From contig NC_079206.1 in NCBI RefSeq assembly GCF_026745355.1, positions 20,656,392-20,720,391 of the forward strand: a stretch of 64,000 nucleotides of DNA. Direction: 5' to 3'. Origin of the DNA: Beta vulgaris subsp. vulgaris (Eukaryota; Streptophyta; Magnoliopsida; Caryophyllales; Amaranthaceae). Shown here piece by piece: positions 20,298 to 33,588 of the stretch. Made by a program: the position numbers and the translations under genes. The notes under the pieces are model-generated. The model saw nothing but the letters and a program-made list of their open reading frames with translations. It did no database searches and was not told the origin of the DNA. The stretch's first letter is position 1. Each line of letters begins with the position of its first letter.

Positions 20298-21117
20298 TTA
20301 ACGGTTTCTGTCTGAACAAATAAAAAAAAAGCAATTCGATGTTACTGATCCTACATGGACGACATGAGGGAATTATTTTTTATTTTGGAGTGAAGTGGAA
20401 ATTTTATATATATTAGCATTATTGTGGGAAGATTTTCAGTTCTTGACATTCGAATCCCAGGTCTGGTATAACCTTCACATTGACAATTTTAACTGTAATG
20501 CCAGAAAAGAAAGGTAAATAGTGTCACCTAAAAGTCTATAAATGTTGTTGGAGATCAATAGACTGATGGGATGTTCTCAAGAACTGGTAGTTCAGTAGCA
20601 ATATAAGCATATGTAGAAATAGAAGTAAATCCTAAGTTTATAATTGAGAACGATTAACATGTTAATCCCTCTTGACCAAGTGATTATATATTAAAGAGCA
20701 TAACCTCATATCACTATCAGATATTCAGATCATTGGTGAGATCTGAAGGATAAACATTGTGTGGAAGAAAAATTCATAATATTACTAGCAAGGTGAACTC
20801 ACAGAAACTATAAGAAATAAAAATAAGGGTTTTTTTTTTGTGCGAAATAACTATTAAAACACAAATTTTGTAGGGACGAACCTAATAAAAAATTTTTGTC
20901 TAAAAAGTTCTATCAAAATACTTCCGGTTATTAATAATAACCATTTTATGAATTGTGTGCTTTGCGATGACCATATATTTTTTATTCTAGCGATTCAATG
21001 CATGTAAAGCTCTTACTAAACAGATTAAGTTCGTATTACACTGTTCAAGGACAAGATTGAAAGACATGAATTTGTTCAAATTTTTTTGTGTGTAAACTTT
21101 TGCTACTTTAGGATGTA

Positions 21118-21355
21118 CTCGCTCCGTTCCATAAAGTTCGTATCACTTTACGTATGTTTAAGAGTGTTTCATAAAGTTATTTCCATTTATACTTTATTAT
21201 AAAAATTCAATATTTTAAAAGTACATATCGAGACGAATCAAACAAGACCAGATGACTATACTTTCACTTAACCATAAATCATAAAGGATAGTCAAAGGGA
21301 AATTTATAAATGGTGTCAAAAGTGAAAGTGTAATTATTAAAAAGGAACGAAGTAG
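21118..21355. mobile_element. Second Stowaway-like MITE (U2)
   Basis: Copy of the U1 element with TA flanks. The AT-rich spacer to about 22800 holds nothing recognisable. Confidence 0.6.
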
Positions 21356-23006
21356 TATCATCCTAATTAAAATCAATAAAGTACAAACATATAAGTGTTT
21401 TTTTTTTGGACTATGGTAAGTTACATCTGAAAACAACTTTTTATTGTTTGCTCATAAGAGTCCTTTAATGGATAGATCAGATCTAACAATATGTCAATCA
21501 AATTTCATTATTAAATAATATGAGAGTTACTAACTTGATTCTCGAAATCTTGATCTCAATTTCTTAAGGAATATATAGTTTAATGAAATATTTGTAAATG
21601 AAATATATTGTCTATTTATTAGTTAATTCATACGTTATATTTTTTAATGATGGAAACTTATTTTCTCTTTACTTTGATTAAATTATATTTAGCACATAGG
21701 CTTAATCATATTATCGCTACTTTTTATGTGTTTAATATTTAGCTAAATATTTATGAACTTTTACACCATGGTTTTGGGGAAACTATCATAAAATCTTAAA
21801 TTTATTAAACTAAAAATATCGCGTATATAATTTGCATGGGTCAAAACCCTATACTAAAAATTTTCTGTTCAAATATATTATCAGCATACATCTTTTCCGT
21901 ACACACATGAGAATAATATATAGTTTACTATTGAGTGTAAATATAGTACTTAAGATATATTTTTTTTTCTTAAGAGAATCTTATTTTGCAAAGGGGATAA
22001 TATATGTGGTGGTTTATGATCATGGCATGTGCCCTTCGCATGACATCCACAGAATTTCAACAATGAGGAGGTACTTCATTATTCTAATAGTTTAACACCA
22101 AATTTAATTTATTAAAACCCAAGATAGAGAGCTTGAGCAAGACTGCAAAAAAGGAGAAAAAGTGATTGCATGATTGAGTATCAGTAGTGGTGCAAATAGT
22201 GATTTAGTATGAGCTTATGAATGAAGCAACAAACAGAGCGAAAGCTTTTTAATCAACTTTTTCTAGTCATATTCCACCATGACATTAGCTACATTAGACA
22301 CACGGGTCATAAGTCAGTTTTCGAATATACTCTTAATACACGATATGGTTATAAAATGAAACTTTAAATCACGAGCTAATATTCAAACCATGATTTTTTG
22401 AGAAACATCCTAAATTCTTAAATTTGTAAAACAAAAACTTCCCGTGAATTTTATTGTGTTTTTGTTCCTTTTACATATTTATAAATTTACATATCATGAT
22501 TAAGATTTTTACTTTTTAAAATGTTTAACAAATATGATGAAATATTAATTATATAATATATTCTTTCAACTTTTAATGCATGAATTCTAATAATTATGAC
22601 TTCAATAAATTTAGAATAAAAACGACTACTTAACCAACAAAACAATTCCAATTCATTATGCACGAGTCCAAATCCAATCTATATAAAACCTCCCGTGCAT
22701 ATTTGCATGGAATTTTCGATCATTTTTTCATTATGTACAATAATAGTCCCACAAATCCATAAATATCGAATAAAAATTACTACCTCCGTGTTTTTTCATT
22801 GTAACGCTTTTCTTTTTTGGCTGTTTTTATATAATTGTTACACTTTAACTTTTTCCTTATATGGTAACCTATCACATCCACTTTTTACCCTTTTCTATAT
22901 ACTCCACCAAAACCTTCCCTATTTTTCTTCTCTCCTACAATATAAATTTTTAATGCTTCTTTTATATTTCTCAAAATTCTTTCTTGCTTTTGCAAAATTT
23001 CCTTGG

Positions 23007-24590
23007 TGATAAATGCGTTTCTAACGCACTTTATGACCTCCTTTTGGCTTATTTTGGTCCCCCTTATTCCCCTTTCTTCCCTCTTTCTTCTCACTTTCCC
23101 CTTCTATTTCATTCACTTGATCATACTTGATCATAGTGATATTTTGCTAGATTTTCGATCTATTTTGATCGAATTTCTAGCACATATGCTTTCACCATAT
23201 TTTCTTATGTTTTTATTATTGCAGGTATGACGGGTTTTCGGGGCCGAGTAATGCGAGACATGGCTTAAGGGGACGAGCTAGAGAATGCGAGGGAGTTGAG
23301 GTGCGCTTGGAGACGCCCGCACACGATGGTGCGCCCGCACATACAAGCGGTGCGCCCGCACCTCAGCAGATTCATAATACAAAAGAGATGGTGCACCCGC
23401 ACCAAGCATAAGGTCGCCCGCACCACTTTGGTGCGCCCACACCATTTGACGAAGCTGCAAAGGCTGAGGCAGAAGAGTTAGGTGCCCCCGCACCTATGCT
23501 TGGTGCGCCCGCACCTCATCATGGTGCGCCCGCACCCATCGTTTTCGAAAAATGAAGCTCGTGGCTTCATCAAACGAGTTTTTGTTTTATTTTGAAGACT
23601 TACACTTTATTCTAGTTTTTAGAGAGTTTTTTAGGGTTTTGTACTAGAGAGAAAACACTTGAGTTTTGATTGAGAAATGAGATTAGTAATCATAGTTTGT
23701 GATTCCGTTAACATCAAAGGTACTTTTCGTTGAATTTAATTTGAAGTTTCAGTTTTTTTTTCATTCTATTAGTCTTGCTTTTAGTTTATTTTAGAGCTTC
23801 ATTCTCATATTCTTATAATTGTGATTTCTATTAGTTTAATTATCGTTTAATCATATTTAGCCTTAGATTAGTCATAGATTTTATGTTTAATTGCGTAGAA
23901 TCCATGATCACTGAGTAGTTTCATATCTAGGGTTAGGGTGAAAGTATGAAATAGGGTTTTAAATGTTTTGTTGATGCGATTGTGATGTTCTAAAGGAAGT
24001 TATGCATTGATCTTGGTGTTTTAAAACTTTAGGATATATATTGATCACATTTATACTTTGGTATTTTGAACTCAAATATTCTTAAATCGAATTTTGAACT
24101 CTTTTATCATCCCCAAGGATCAACTTAATTTCTATGCCAAGATATTGGGTAGAAATTAAGGGGACCCTTTATTAGGGGTTTTCTGAATTGATTGAATCAC
24201 TTCATCAATTAACTAAAGACCACTCGAGAGAGGATTTAGTAGATTGATTAAGTGATTACTCTTGAGGACCATTCGATAGTATTTTAGAGGGAAACGAAAC
24301 CTTGCATGATCATCTCCATTATTTCACAATCGCATCAACAATCATTGTCCGTTCTTATTCATACTAGTAACCTTAACTCTAGTGTCTTTTTATTTGATAA
24401 ATTAACTCTCTTGTTGTTTGCTGGTTCTAGTTTTTAGCTAGTCTTAATTGTTCACGCGGCTTTTCGAGCGCACACTTCGTCCCACGAAGTTCTATGAATA
24501 CACTACCTGCGTCAACCTTAACATCGAATTAATCGATGATAAGGTAGATGGCAAATAATCCAGGGCTATCAAACTTCCTCACCATCGATC
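23007..24590 (+). mobile_element. Athila-like LTR and leader (U2)
   Basis: Copy of the U1 block, including the palindrome cluster at 23300-23537, which here has one base missing in one unit near 23413. Confidence 0.5.
23300..23537. repeat. Cluster of GGTGCGCCCGCACC palindromes (U2)
   Basis: About eight copies, as in U1, with order and spacers conserved. Confidence 0.8.
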
Positions 24591-25090
24591 CATGAACCTA
24601 CTTATGATCAGCTTACTCTCGAATTCTTGAGTACGTTGAACATAAGCAGGGAGGCGGACACTAGGGTTCTAACTATTCAATGTCGTCTTTTTAATCAAGG
24701 TAGAACACTCTCTTTCGACGAATTCTGTGAAGCATTTGGGATGGATTCTAGTGCTATCGAACTTCTTCACCTTATCATGCCCCTTTAGGCACCATTTAGT
24801 AAAGGTACAACGAACAGGAGTAGTGGGCTAATATCACCAATGGCACGACTCCGTTTCGGACGAACTCGTCCAAAGCATCGGAGATCATCCATATCGCTGT
24901 CCATTACTTCCATAGGATGTTGGTTTATACCATCTTTCCTAAACACGAAGTCGTGCAGTTGAGGAAGGAAGAGCTGCTGGTTCTTTGGTTGGCTACTGAT
25001 AGGGCCCACTATAGAGCCCGAATTAATTTTGCCGTTCTCTTCCTTAATTGACTACAGGAGATTTGGGGGGTACTACGGTATCTGGGGAGA
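24591..25090 (+). pseudogene. Athila ORF1 remnant (U2)
   Basis: The best-preserved of the three copies. The frame runs through YDQLTLEFLSTL and RLFNQGRTLSFDEFCEAFG and reaches the shared MPL-stop near 24788. The HYFHRMLVYTIFPKH and LRKEELLVLWLATDR segments follow in another frame. Confidence 0.72.
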
Positions 25091-25097
25091 TCGTTTG

Positions 25098-25593
25098 TGT
25101 AACATCCCGTCCAAAACCAAGAAGAACAAGACTTAAAATAAGGAAAAAGATATGAATAATGGAAGCGGAAATACAAAAAGTCATAAGACCACTATTACAA
25201 CCTCAAAATAGAGTGATATAACTAAAAGCAGCTGAAATCCATAGTTCCAAAACATAAGTCGAAAACAAGAGTAGCTACTTATAACCAAGTAAGTACCTAG
25301 TCCTAATTCCAGCTTCAGAATGCTCATCTACTATAACAAGCACTACTTCCTTCCTCACACGGTTAAAACACACAACCCCGGTCCAAACTGTGACAACTCT
25401 AAACAGCATCACCATCAGCACAATAATTCAACAACTTCCACAATCAGTGGGGAGTAACTAGCAGTTCTCCCAGCTCAAATAGAAACATATAATAACTTAA
25501 ATAATTAGAAACAACATCAGAAATTACAGTATCAAACACCATACTCACCACGAGATACAATGATCATAACATCAACCTAGACACTCTACTAAC
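25098..25593 (+). mobile_element. Chromovirus-like LTR fragment (U2)
   Basis: Same as 11794-12428 but lacking about 130 bp between GAAATACAAA and AAGTCATAAG near 25170. U1 and U3 both retain that stretch, so the deletion is private to U2. Confidence 0.45.
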
Positions 25594-26577
25594 CACTAGT
25601 AGAATAAATGTTATTTGCTGCGGTGATATTGCTGCGGTTTTACCTACACGCAGCAATATGACACGCAAAAAGAAATAAAAAATAGAAATTGACAATATTG
25701 CTGCGGTTCCCGCCCAAAACCGCAGCAATATTGTCTAACGGTTATCATTTTAAAAACATGTGGGCCCTGTACAGCTAATATTGCTGCGGTTTCCACGTGG
25801 GACCGCAGCAATATCATTAAAAAATATTTTTTTTTAGAAAAGTAAACGTATTTTAATATATTGCTGCAGTTCTTGACAAGAACCGCAGCAATATTATTTA
25901 AAAAAAAATATAAAACCCATCAATTAGGGTTTTTATCCTTACTCCCCTCTCTCAACCTCATACGTAGCAGCAGTCATCGCATCAACTCTCTCTTCTCTCT
26001 CTCCTCTCTCTTCTCTCTCAACCTTCAAACGGCGTTCTTCTTCGTCGTCCACCGGCCTCGACTGCTTCCGTCAACCTTCGAACGGAGCGCCGCGACGAAC
26101 AATTTTTTTCTGTGGAGTGCTACACTCCTAGTATGTATGTTATTGTAAAAAATATTAATTAGCATCTATTCATGAGTTCTCTAATCTTCTTTTACATGGA
26201 ATGAACAGGAAAATGCATGGTGAGGATTGTCTCTCTACATTTAAACAATGAGGCGAAGGTTCGAAACCACATTAAACTCTTTACCTTCAACTAATTTTGC
26301 TATTGAGAAAAAAGAGCACATTAACATAAAACAAGAAAGCAATCATTTTTTTTTTGTTATTCATGAGGATAGCAGATTAATGAAGACAATTTTTTTGCTG
26401 ATGCAGGTGATTCTAAAGATTATGAAATGCAATTTGTTGAATGTCATCACAAACAAGAAGGATTGTAAGTCAATTTTTTTGATCTGGACTGCATTAAGAA
26501 ATTTGCTTATCAATAGAAACAACAGCTAAAGTAAAAAACTGACTAATTTTCTCAGGTCTAGTTTTGGATCTGCATGC
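25594..26577 (+). mobile_element. CACTA element with hairpin array and gene-like interior (U2)
   Basis: Starts CACTAGTAGAATAAATG. Hairpins with GCTGCGG arms lie at 25692-25734 (17-bp arms), about 25778-25814 and about 25857-25894. A leader-like part follows (TTAGGGTTTTTATCC, TCTCTCC-rich). Around 26406-26465 an exon-like piece is bounded by a CAG acceptor and a GTAAG donor. No complete transposase is visible, and the right terminus is lost. Confidence 0.65.
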
Positions 26578-26873
26578 TGTATTGGATAATATTATATGTA
26601 AAGGGATAATATTATATTATAAAGGGTAGAAGGGTACTTTCACAGTAATAGGTCTGTAAACACTATAGGGTAGAAGGGTACTTTCACAGTAATAGGTCTG
26701 TAAACACTATATATATTGAATGTCAGGTTAACCTACAACAGGTTAACACACAATTATTCCCACACTTGTACATGCTGAACTATATAAGGATGCAGCAGGA
26801 GAGGAATTTGTCGTTCGATCAAGATTGTTCGTCGAGCGCAACGACACCCGTTCGCCGCCACCGACGAGTTTTA
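26578..26873 (+). mobile_element. Truncated Copia-type LTR at the U2/U3 junction
   Basis: Same as 12815-13110: two 44-bp repeats at 26624 and 26668, a TATATAAGG box, then an abrupt change to gag near 26873. Confidence 0.6.
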
Positions 26874-27731
26874 CCATGAGAGGAAGTAAGCCGAGCCTGA
26901 TCCGTGCGACCTAACCGGGACCTACTACGGTCAGTTTGTAACGTGAAGGCATGAACCTCCTCCTTGATGGCTTTCCCACGAGCGATGTCTCTCGAGCGCT
27001 CCTCTTGGGTGAGGATTTGATATATACGATCCAAGTCCTCAGGAGGAGACTGAGAGAGAATATTAGAGCGCGGCGTGCCGTATATCTCATCGTCCAAACC
27101 AATTAAAAACTGGTGGATCTTCTCCTCGTCACGGTCCGTGGCAAATATTCTGGCGAAATTACACGTGAATAAATTACACACGTAGCCATGAAGAGGTTTC
27201 AAACGGTTAAGTTCATCATATAAACCCATTAATTTAGTGAAATAAGCTTCAATGGTTATGGAACATTGTTGCTTACAATCAACAATGGCCGCCCGTAATT
27301 GTTGGAGTCGAAGACCGTTAGTGACACAAAAGCGCTTCTCCAAGTACTCCCACAAGCGCTCAACATCATCATGAAACGGGATGGATGCGGCAAGCTTCAA
27401 GTCCATGCTACGTAAAAGCCAGGAAACTAACATAGAATGGACTGTTTCAGTCTAAAAGTTTCTTCTTCTCCGTGGGTTTGGTGATGGTTCCATCAATGAT
27501 GACAAACTTCTGTCGAGCCTTGAGAGCCAAAGTAATGGTGGGGCCCATGCGATGTAATTATCGACAGTGAGTATAACATGTGTGATCAAATTTCCAGGTT
27601 GATCTCCCGAGCCAAGGTAAAAGGTGAAGCAGGATGAAATTTGTCCTCCTCCGTCATGGTGAACAAACTACGCTGGTGGCGCTCACAGGGATGAAAAAAA
27701 ACCCGGCAGAGACGAGGTTAAACAAAGAAGG
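26874..27731 (-). pseudogene. Copia gag fragment (U3)
   Basis: Open from 27433 to 26819 with the same gag segments as U2. The upstream codons are out of frame because the TTTCCCAG of U2 is TTTCAG here (near 27449). The primer site is at 27732-27743 and the LTR end at 27744. Confidence 0.82.
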
Positions 27732-28007
27732 GCTCCGATACCATGTTAAATTAGGGTCAATGATTTTCCTTGCCTTCATTTAATTCACATGTAACATTAT
27801 ATGCACCCTATTCAAAGTAAGGCTTGTAAGCCCATTACAACATAAGCTACCGGCTAACTGAAAACTTCTAGGTTTTACTATGAAAGAAACCTCATCAGTC
27901 ATTACATATCATTCTCAAAGTTACAGACTCTCAAGTAGGCACAACGCCAAGGCCGATATCTCTATACCACACACAATTATCCTAATTCCTAGGTAGCAAT
28001 TTATGTC

Positions 28008-29284
28008 TAGCATACCAACAACATATATATGACCATGTAAACTCCCGGAAAGTCCCAAACTTGGACCTAAAAGAAAAGCAAGCTATCATACCCGAACCAA
28101 CGAACAACGATCACAAAGGCCTTAGGCACTGTAGCTCGATGACAAAGAGCAAAATCAAGGATGATCCTAATATCCATCCACTAATCTCTAACTTAATCCC
28201 ACGCCTAAGTTCAAGATTGCAAGTTTTCCATCGAAAATCTACTCTAGTTAGTGTTTGTTCCTATAATCTAAATACTCTTAAACTTATTATGACTAATTAG
28301 CCCTAGTAAAGAGCTTACCCGAACTTATTTTATTAGTCCTATAAACAAACTTATTCAAACTTATAAATTGAAGTTATTAGCCCAAACTAAGGTCCGAAAT
28401 ATGGAAAAACAAGTATTTCCACAACTCTATCGCTTTAAATTGAGTTAGCTGACCCTAAAGTTAAATATTCGAACTTATTAACTCAATACCGAACTTATCC
28501 AAACTACTTATTAATTAGCCCTAGAAAAGAGCTTAGATGAACTTATAGTCCTATAAACAAAATTATTCAAACTTATCAATTGAACTTCTTAGCGCTAAAG
28601 TGAAATTAATCGAAGTTACTATCCCGTAATCGAACTTATCCAAACTAACTAGCTTTGAACTAAGATTATCAAAACATATTACATACGTAGTTGAATTTAG
28701 GTTCGGCAACCACGTCAATCCCTAAAACTTGTAGTGAAGATGAAATGATAGGGAGAACTGGTCCCTTTCAATGTTTGATTGAAGATTTTTGCCAAAATCA
28801 TTGGAGATTGAATTTAGGCAAAAATCTTCATACTTTCGGACAAATTTTGTAGAACATAATGTTTTTAAAAAAATTATTCATACTTTGCTGTTTTAATCTT
28901 TCTTTGTCCTTACTTTTTTTTCCCCTTGACTATAAGAAGGCAAAGCTATATAATTGTTGTTTCAGGTTATCAAAGAGGGCAAAACTTGAAATGTTTATTT
29001 TAGGTTAATATTAAAGAGGGCAAAACTTGAAATTTTTGTTTTAGATTAATATCAAAGAGGGCAAAATTGAAAAATCGTCTTCTTAGTTGATATTAAACAG
29101 GGAAAATTTGGAATTGTTCTCTTAAGTGATATCAAAGAGGGCAAAATAATGTAATTGTCTGCTTAGTTAATATCAAAAAGGGGGAAATATTTTTGTCATC
29201 CTTGATACTACTAAATAAGGCAATCAACTAGTTGCGCTATTTGATTCAAATAAATTACCCTCTTTAATTGCATTTCTTGTAGTG
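28008..29284. repeat. A1 segment plus CACTA-like end (U3)
   Basis: Contains the empty target site CCCGAACCAACG (about 28090) of the U2 CACTA insertion. The CACTA-like block ends at 29284. Confidence 0.65.
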
Positions 29285-29945
29285 AGCATGCCAACAACAT
29301 ATATAAGACCATGTAAACTCCGGAAAGTCCCAAACTTGGACCTCAAAGCAGTGCAACTCGATGACAAAGGGCAAAATCAAGGATGATCCTATATCCATCC
29401 ACTAACCTCTAACTTAATCCCACACCCAAGTTCAAGATTTTGTGTAGGGAAAATTTTCCGTCGAAATCTACTCTAATTAGGTTTTGTTCCTATAATCTAA
29501 ATACTCTTAAAAACTTACTATGACTAATTAGCCGTAGTAAAGAGCAGGAGCTTACCCGAATTTATTAAATTAGTCCAATAAACAAACTTACTCAGACTTA
29601 TAAATTGAAGTTATTAGCCCAAGCTAAGGTCCGAAATATGGAAAAACAAGGATCTCCACAACTCTACCACCCTAAATTGAGTTAACTACCCTAAAATTAA
29701 ATAATTTGAACTTATTAACTCAGTATCGAACTTATCCAAACCACTTACTAATTAGCCCTATAAAAGAGCTTAGGTGAACTTATAGTCCTATAAACAAACT
29801 TATTCAAACTTATCAATTGAACTTCTTGGCGCTAAAGTGAAATTAATCGAAGTTACTAACCCGTAATCAAACTTATCCAAATTTACTAGCTTTGAACTAA
29901 GCTTATCAAAACATATTACATATGTAGTTGAATTTAGGTTCGACC
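29285..29945. repeat. A2 segment (U3)
   Basis: Full-length like U2, but the stretch at about 29640-29710 (AAGGATCTCC through ACTACCCTAAAA) matches U1 rather than U2 or U4. Confidence 0.65.
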
Positions 29946-30299
29946 ACTTTATAAAGTTATTAAAAAGGGCCTTATTTAAAATCTCCGCACCAACTAAAAT
30001 CCACCTAGTTAACCTAGTCATATCTTGAATTAACTAAACCAAAATCATTTCAGCAATATCACTAGCAATTAAAACTCTTTTAAGTAGTAGTACACACTTT
30101 ATTAACTTATGACACAAACATATCAAATTAAATTATGCACATGATTATATCAAATTAAGCTAAAATTACAGAGACAAACATTGATAAAAATTCTACATTA
30201 CAGATGAAGGTATATAAAAATTAAACTTACTGCTGGAAACAATTTTGCATTGAGCGGGAACATAAATTGGCAGACGAATAGAAAAGGCGGCGAAGAAGC

Positions 30300-30330
30300 T
30301 TTTTCCTACAACATAAATTGATAAAAATAT
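30300..30330. other. Breakpoint of the B3 gene deletion (U3)
   Basis: TTTTCCTACAACA, from the B3 promoter region, is followed by about 17 bp of filler resembling the nearby ATTGATAAAAAT, then ATCACACATGATTATATTC from inside the Stowaway MITE. The missing segment corresponds to about 18031-19448 of U2 and includes the TATA box, all of B3 and half of the MITE. The identical join is at about 50690-50720 in U4. Confidence 0.85.
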
Positions 30331-30449
30331 CACACATGATTATATTCTCCTTACATATAAAGTACAAATGACGGTCAAAGTAATAAAGATGAATAGTGTT
30401 ATAAGTCAAAGTGGGTAAACTGATAAAGGACGGAGGTAGTATGTCACAA

Positions 30450-30890
30450 GGAAAAATATTCGTGAATAAATCATCCGATGAATTAGCGAGGCTAACATTG
30501 CTACTGCAGCTCTAGGGAACCAACATAACAATCTACTAAAAAGTGTAAAAATGATTAAGGAAATAATGGCGGTGAGAAAACCAACAATGACACCAAGTAT
30601 GACGAACAATCCCATGCGCATAGATTTCAGCTGATCAAATAACCAATTTTGGATCAATTTTGTGAACCTGCACAGTAACAAGAACATAGCAGATGAGCAA
30701 GTTATCCGCACAAAAAACAAGTCCCAGAAATCAATTTAAGACAGTAATACAAATTTGGTGTAATATTTTGTCACCTTGCTCTAATTTTAAGAAAAATTAA
30801 ACCGCAAATGTTGCTCTTGAAGTTCGAAACCGCACTCCTTGCAAATTAGATTGGCAGCCTTCCATAGTTCCATCTCACCGTCAGAAGCTA
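30450..30890 (-). other. Exon-like membrane-protein fragment (U3)
   Basis: Copy of the U1 fragment, open from about 30720 to 30406, with the same hydrophobic segments and acceptor-like site. Confidence 0.4.
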
Positions 30891-30947
30891 ATTATGAAAA
30901 AGGTTATTTTTTTTTGAAAGAGAAATTTCATTAATTGAAGGTCAAAC

Positions 30948-32316
30948 TGTTGAACCCTAGTTTTGATAATGACAAAGAAACAAAGGAACAAACTAAGTAG
31001 TGAACTAATGAATTATTTAAGTGTATGGTGTCTAAGGTATCAATGCAAGGAACTGGGAGAATACGAAGTCAATGAAGAAGTCAAGAGAGGATTTCAAAGG
31101 CTAAGTAAAGAAGTTTCTATGTTGATACTGGAGCAAGCATTGGATCAAGAATAATAGAAGCTAGGCGTTTTATTTTCTAGTTCCAATGTAAAGGAACAAA
31201 GAAAGAATGGTAAGGAACTGTGGCAGAATATTTGAGAATGAAGCGTTTGTTCCTTGTAAGGAACAAACTAGTGGCACTTAGCAAATATGTTAAAGGAACT
31301 GAACTAATATAAGGAACTAGACTTAGGCGTGTACTTAGTATAACGATTAAAAGATAATGGAGTAAGTCATGCCTAGATTATAGGAAATTAGTTATTTCTA
31401 ATTTCAAATGATAAAATCAGTTTTAAAAAGAAAATCTGTTTTGGAAAAGATTTTATTTTTCGGAAAATAAGAAAATAAATATCCGGTTGTTAGAAAGATT
31501 TTATTTCAAAGATATTATTTTCTTAAAGATTAGAAATTCAGATTTAAAGATAAAAAGAGTTTATAAAAACTGATTTTCGGATAATGCTCAAGGAACTCCT
31601 ATTATTTAGGAGTAATGGCTGCATTTTATCCACGTTCATTTATAGTTCATGGGATCATGGGACATGATGTAAAACGTGTTCCTTAGGGGAAGGAACATCA
31701 TGGGTAAATGGATTAAAACGTGTACTCTAACATTAATCCCACGTTCTTCATGATTAACACTATAAATATAGAAGTCTAGATAAGTTCCAAAGTGTGTCTG
31801 ACTAAGTAATTAAGTGAGTTTAACTTATTAAGTGTCAGTGCCTTCATTCTCTCATAATAGCCATTTGTTCTTTGCCTTCTTACTCTAATTCCACTAAGCT
31901 TATTTCGATCAATTGTATTTTGGTTTTTGGGGTAAGGGAACTTTGAGTGAAGTGTCTGTAAAGAGAAAGGCTTTGAGTGATGCTTGTATGTGTGAGAAAA
32001 CTTCGAGTGAAGTTGAGAGGAACTGCTGTTTAAGGGAACAGTGGTTCAGGAACTTGAGTTTAGGAACTAAGGTAGGGCTCAAGTTAGAATTAGGTTGTAA
32101 CAGAGTTGTTTGGCCTAATTAGTGAAAGTGTTGAGTTTAAAATCCTAGTGGTCGAGGTTGTTTCTTCTTGTTGGGCCCAAGAAGTTTTTCCTCGTAAAAA
32201 TCCCTTGTGTTCCTTTAGCTTGTTTATTCGTTTAAGTTTTAATTTCCGCAAAAACTTACGTTTATTTCTACACCTACAATTCACCCCCCTCTTGTAGTGT
32301 TCCTAGGGAAATAACA
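30948..32316 (+). repeat. 5' LTR of element A
   Basis: 1369 bp, TG...CA, with a TATAAATA box at about 31761. It contains many GGAAC/GTTCC words, some paired as GTTCCTTGTAAGGAAC. Confidence 0.9.
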
Positions 32317-32329
32317 ATTGGTTTAAGTT

Positions 32330-33038
32330 TTTAACTAGATTAGATGAAGACTCCATAGGAACAAGTGTTGATCAAACAAGATATAGAGGAATGATTGGTT
32401 CACTTTTGTATCTAACTGCTATTCGTCCAGACATAGCTTTCAGTGTTGGTTTGTGTGCTAGATTTCAAGCAAATCCAAAGGAGTCTCACCTCACTGCTGT
32501 GAAGAGAATTCTTAGATACCTTAAAGGAACAGATGATCTTGGACTCTACTATCAAGAAGTGATACATTCGAACTAAAAGGATATGCAGATGCAGATTATG
32601 CTGGAGATCTTGTTAATAGGAAAAGCACCTCAGGTATGGCACAATTCCTTGGTCATAGTTTAGTTTCTTTGGAGTACCAAGAAACAAAACAAGTTGCTTT
32701 ATCCACTGCTGAAGCAGAATATGTAGCTGCTGCTGCATGTTGCTCTCAAATGCTTTGGATAAAACAACAACTTAGTGACTATGGAATAAACTTTGAATGT
32801 GTTCCTATTTATTGTGACAATACAAGTGCTATAAATATCTAAAGATCCAGTGCATCACTCAAGAGTAAAGCATATACATATTAGACATCACTTTTTAAGA
32901 GAAAATGTTGAAAAAGGTTTGATCAAACTTGAGTTTTGTCAAACTGATTATCAGATTGCTGATATCCTAACTAAGCCTTTGCAAAGAGATAGATATGAAA
33001 AATTAAGGCTTGAGTTAGGCTTAATAAAAATTAAGTGA
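32330..33038 (+). pseudogene. End of reverse transcriptase and RNase H of element A, broken
   Basis: Segments in several frames: MIGSLLYLTAIRPDIAFSVG, then ADADYAGDLVNRKSTSG (RNase H acidic motif), ALSTAEAEYVAAAACC and CDNTSAIN, then [18 protein letters not shown] and [10 protein letters not shown]. Frameshifts lie near 32560 and 32838. The order matches Copia RNase H. Closely related to the RNase H of element B (55335-55952). Confidence 0.85.
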
Positions 33039-33588
33039 TTGTTCCTATGTCAATTCCCCCATGTTTGAATCAATTTGAGTGACTTTGTGTGCTAAAAATA
33101 ATTGTGTTTAATTGCCTAAGACCATTGCAAATTGGAATGTTGTAAAACATAACCATGAAGTCAAAGAAACTAAACAATCACAAATGTCACATAATACTCC
33201 CCTTACTGTTCCTAAGGTCAAGAAACATGCATAGTATGAAGGATATTGATATGTAGCATTAGTTGTTCCTATAGCACAAGTTCCTTAGCATTTTTTTTCA
33301 AAAATTAAAATTCAAAAAATCCGAAAAATCCGATAAAATCCCAAAAAATAAGGGGAACCAGTTTAATTAAATCTTGGTTCTTTTTATCTTTTCGTTTTCT
33401 TCTTCTTTTATATTTATTATTTCTTTTGCTTTATTTCTTTCCCGCGTGTCATAATTACTATTACATGCAAAACTTCCTTCTTCAATCATCTAAAGAAACC
33501 GTGTTCCTCTCAAACGCTTCATCTTCACCAAATCCGAAACCTCATCACACCCTTTGAAACTCCATAAAACCTCCAAACCTTCAAAATC
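33039..33588. other. Non-coding gap between pol and the post-pol ORF of element A
   Basis: About 550 bp, AT-rich, with no open frame. It ends in a short leader (CTCATCACACCC and on) before the next ATG. Confidence 0.55.

Larger units (their letters stand above)
13111..26873. repeat. Tandem unit U2 (~13.8 kb including a private CACTA insertion)
   Basis: Collinear with U1 from about 799 onward. Subtracting the 1481-bp CACTA insertion gives a base unit of about 12.3 kb. Private changes: the CACTA element at 14338-15818, B3 frameshifts, a deletion of about 0.9 kb that removed most of the LINE derivative, the Helitron and a MITE end (junction near 20082), and a deletion of about 130 bp near 25170. 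Confidence 0.9.

Noticed and set aside
27732..27743. tRNA-like words near the Copia LTRs
   Set aside because: They are primer-binding sites complementary to a tRNA end; no cloverleaf is present.
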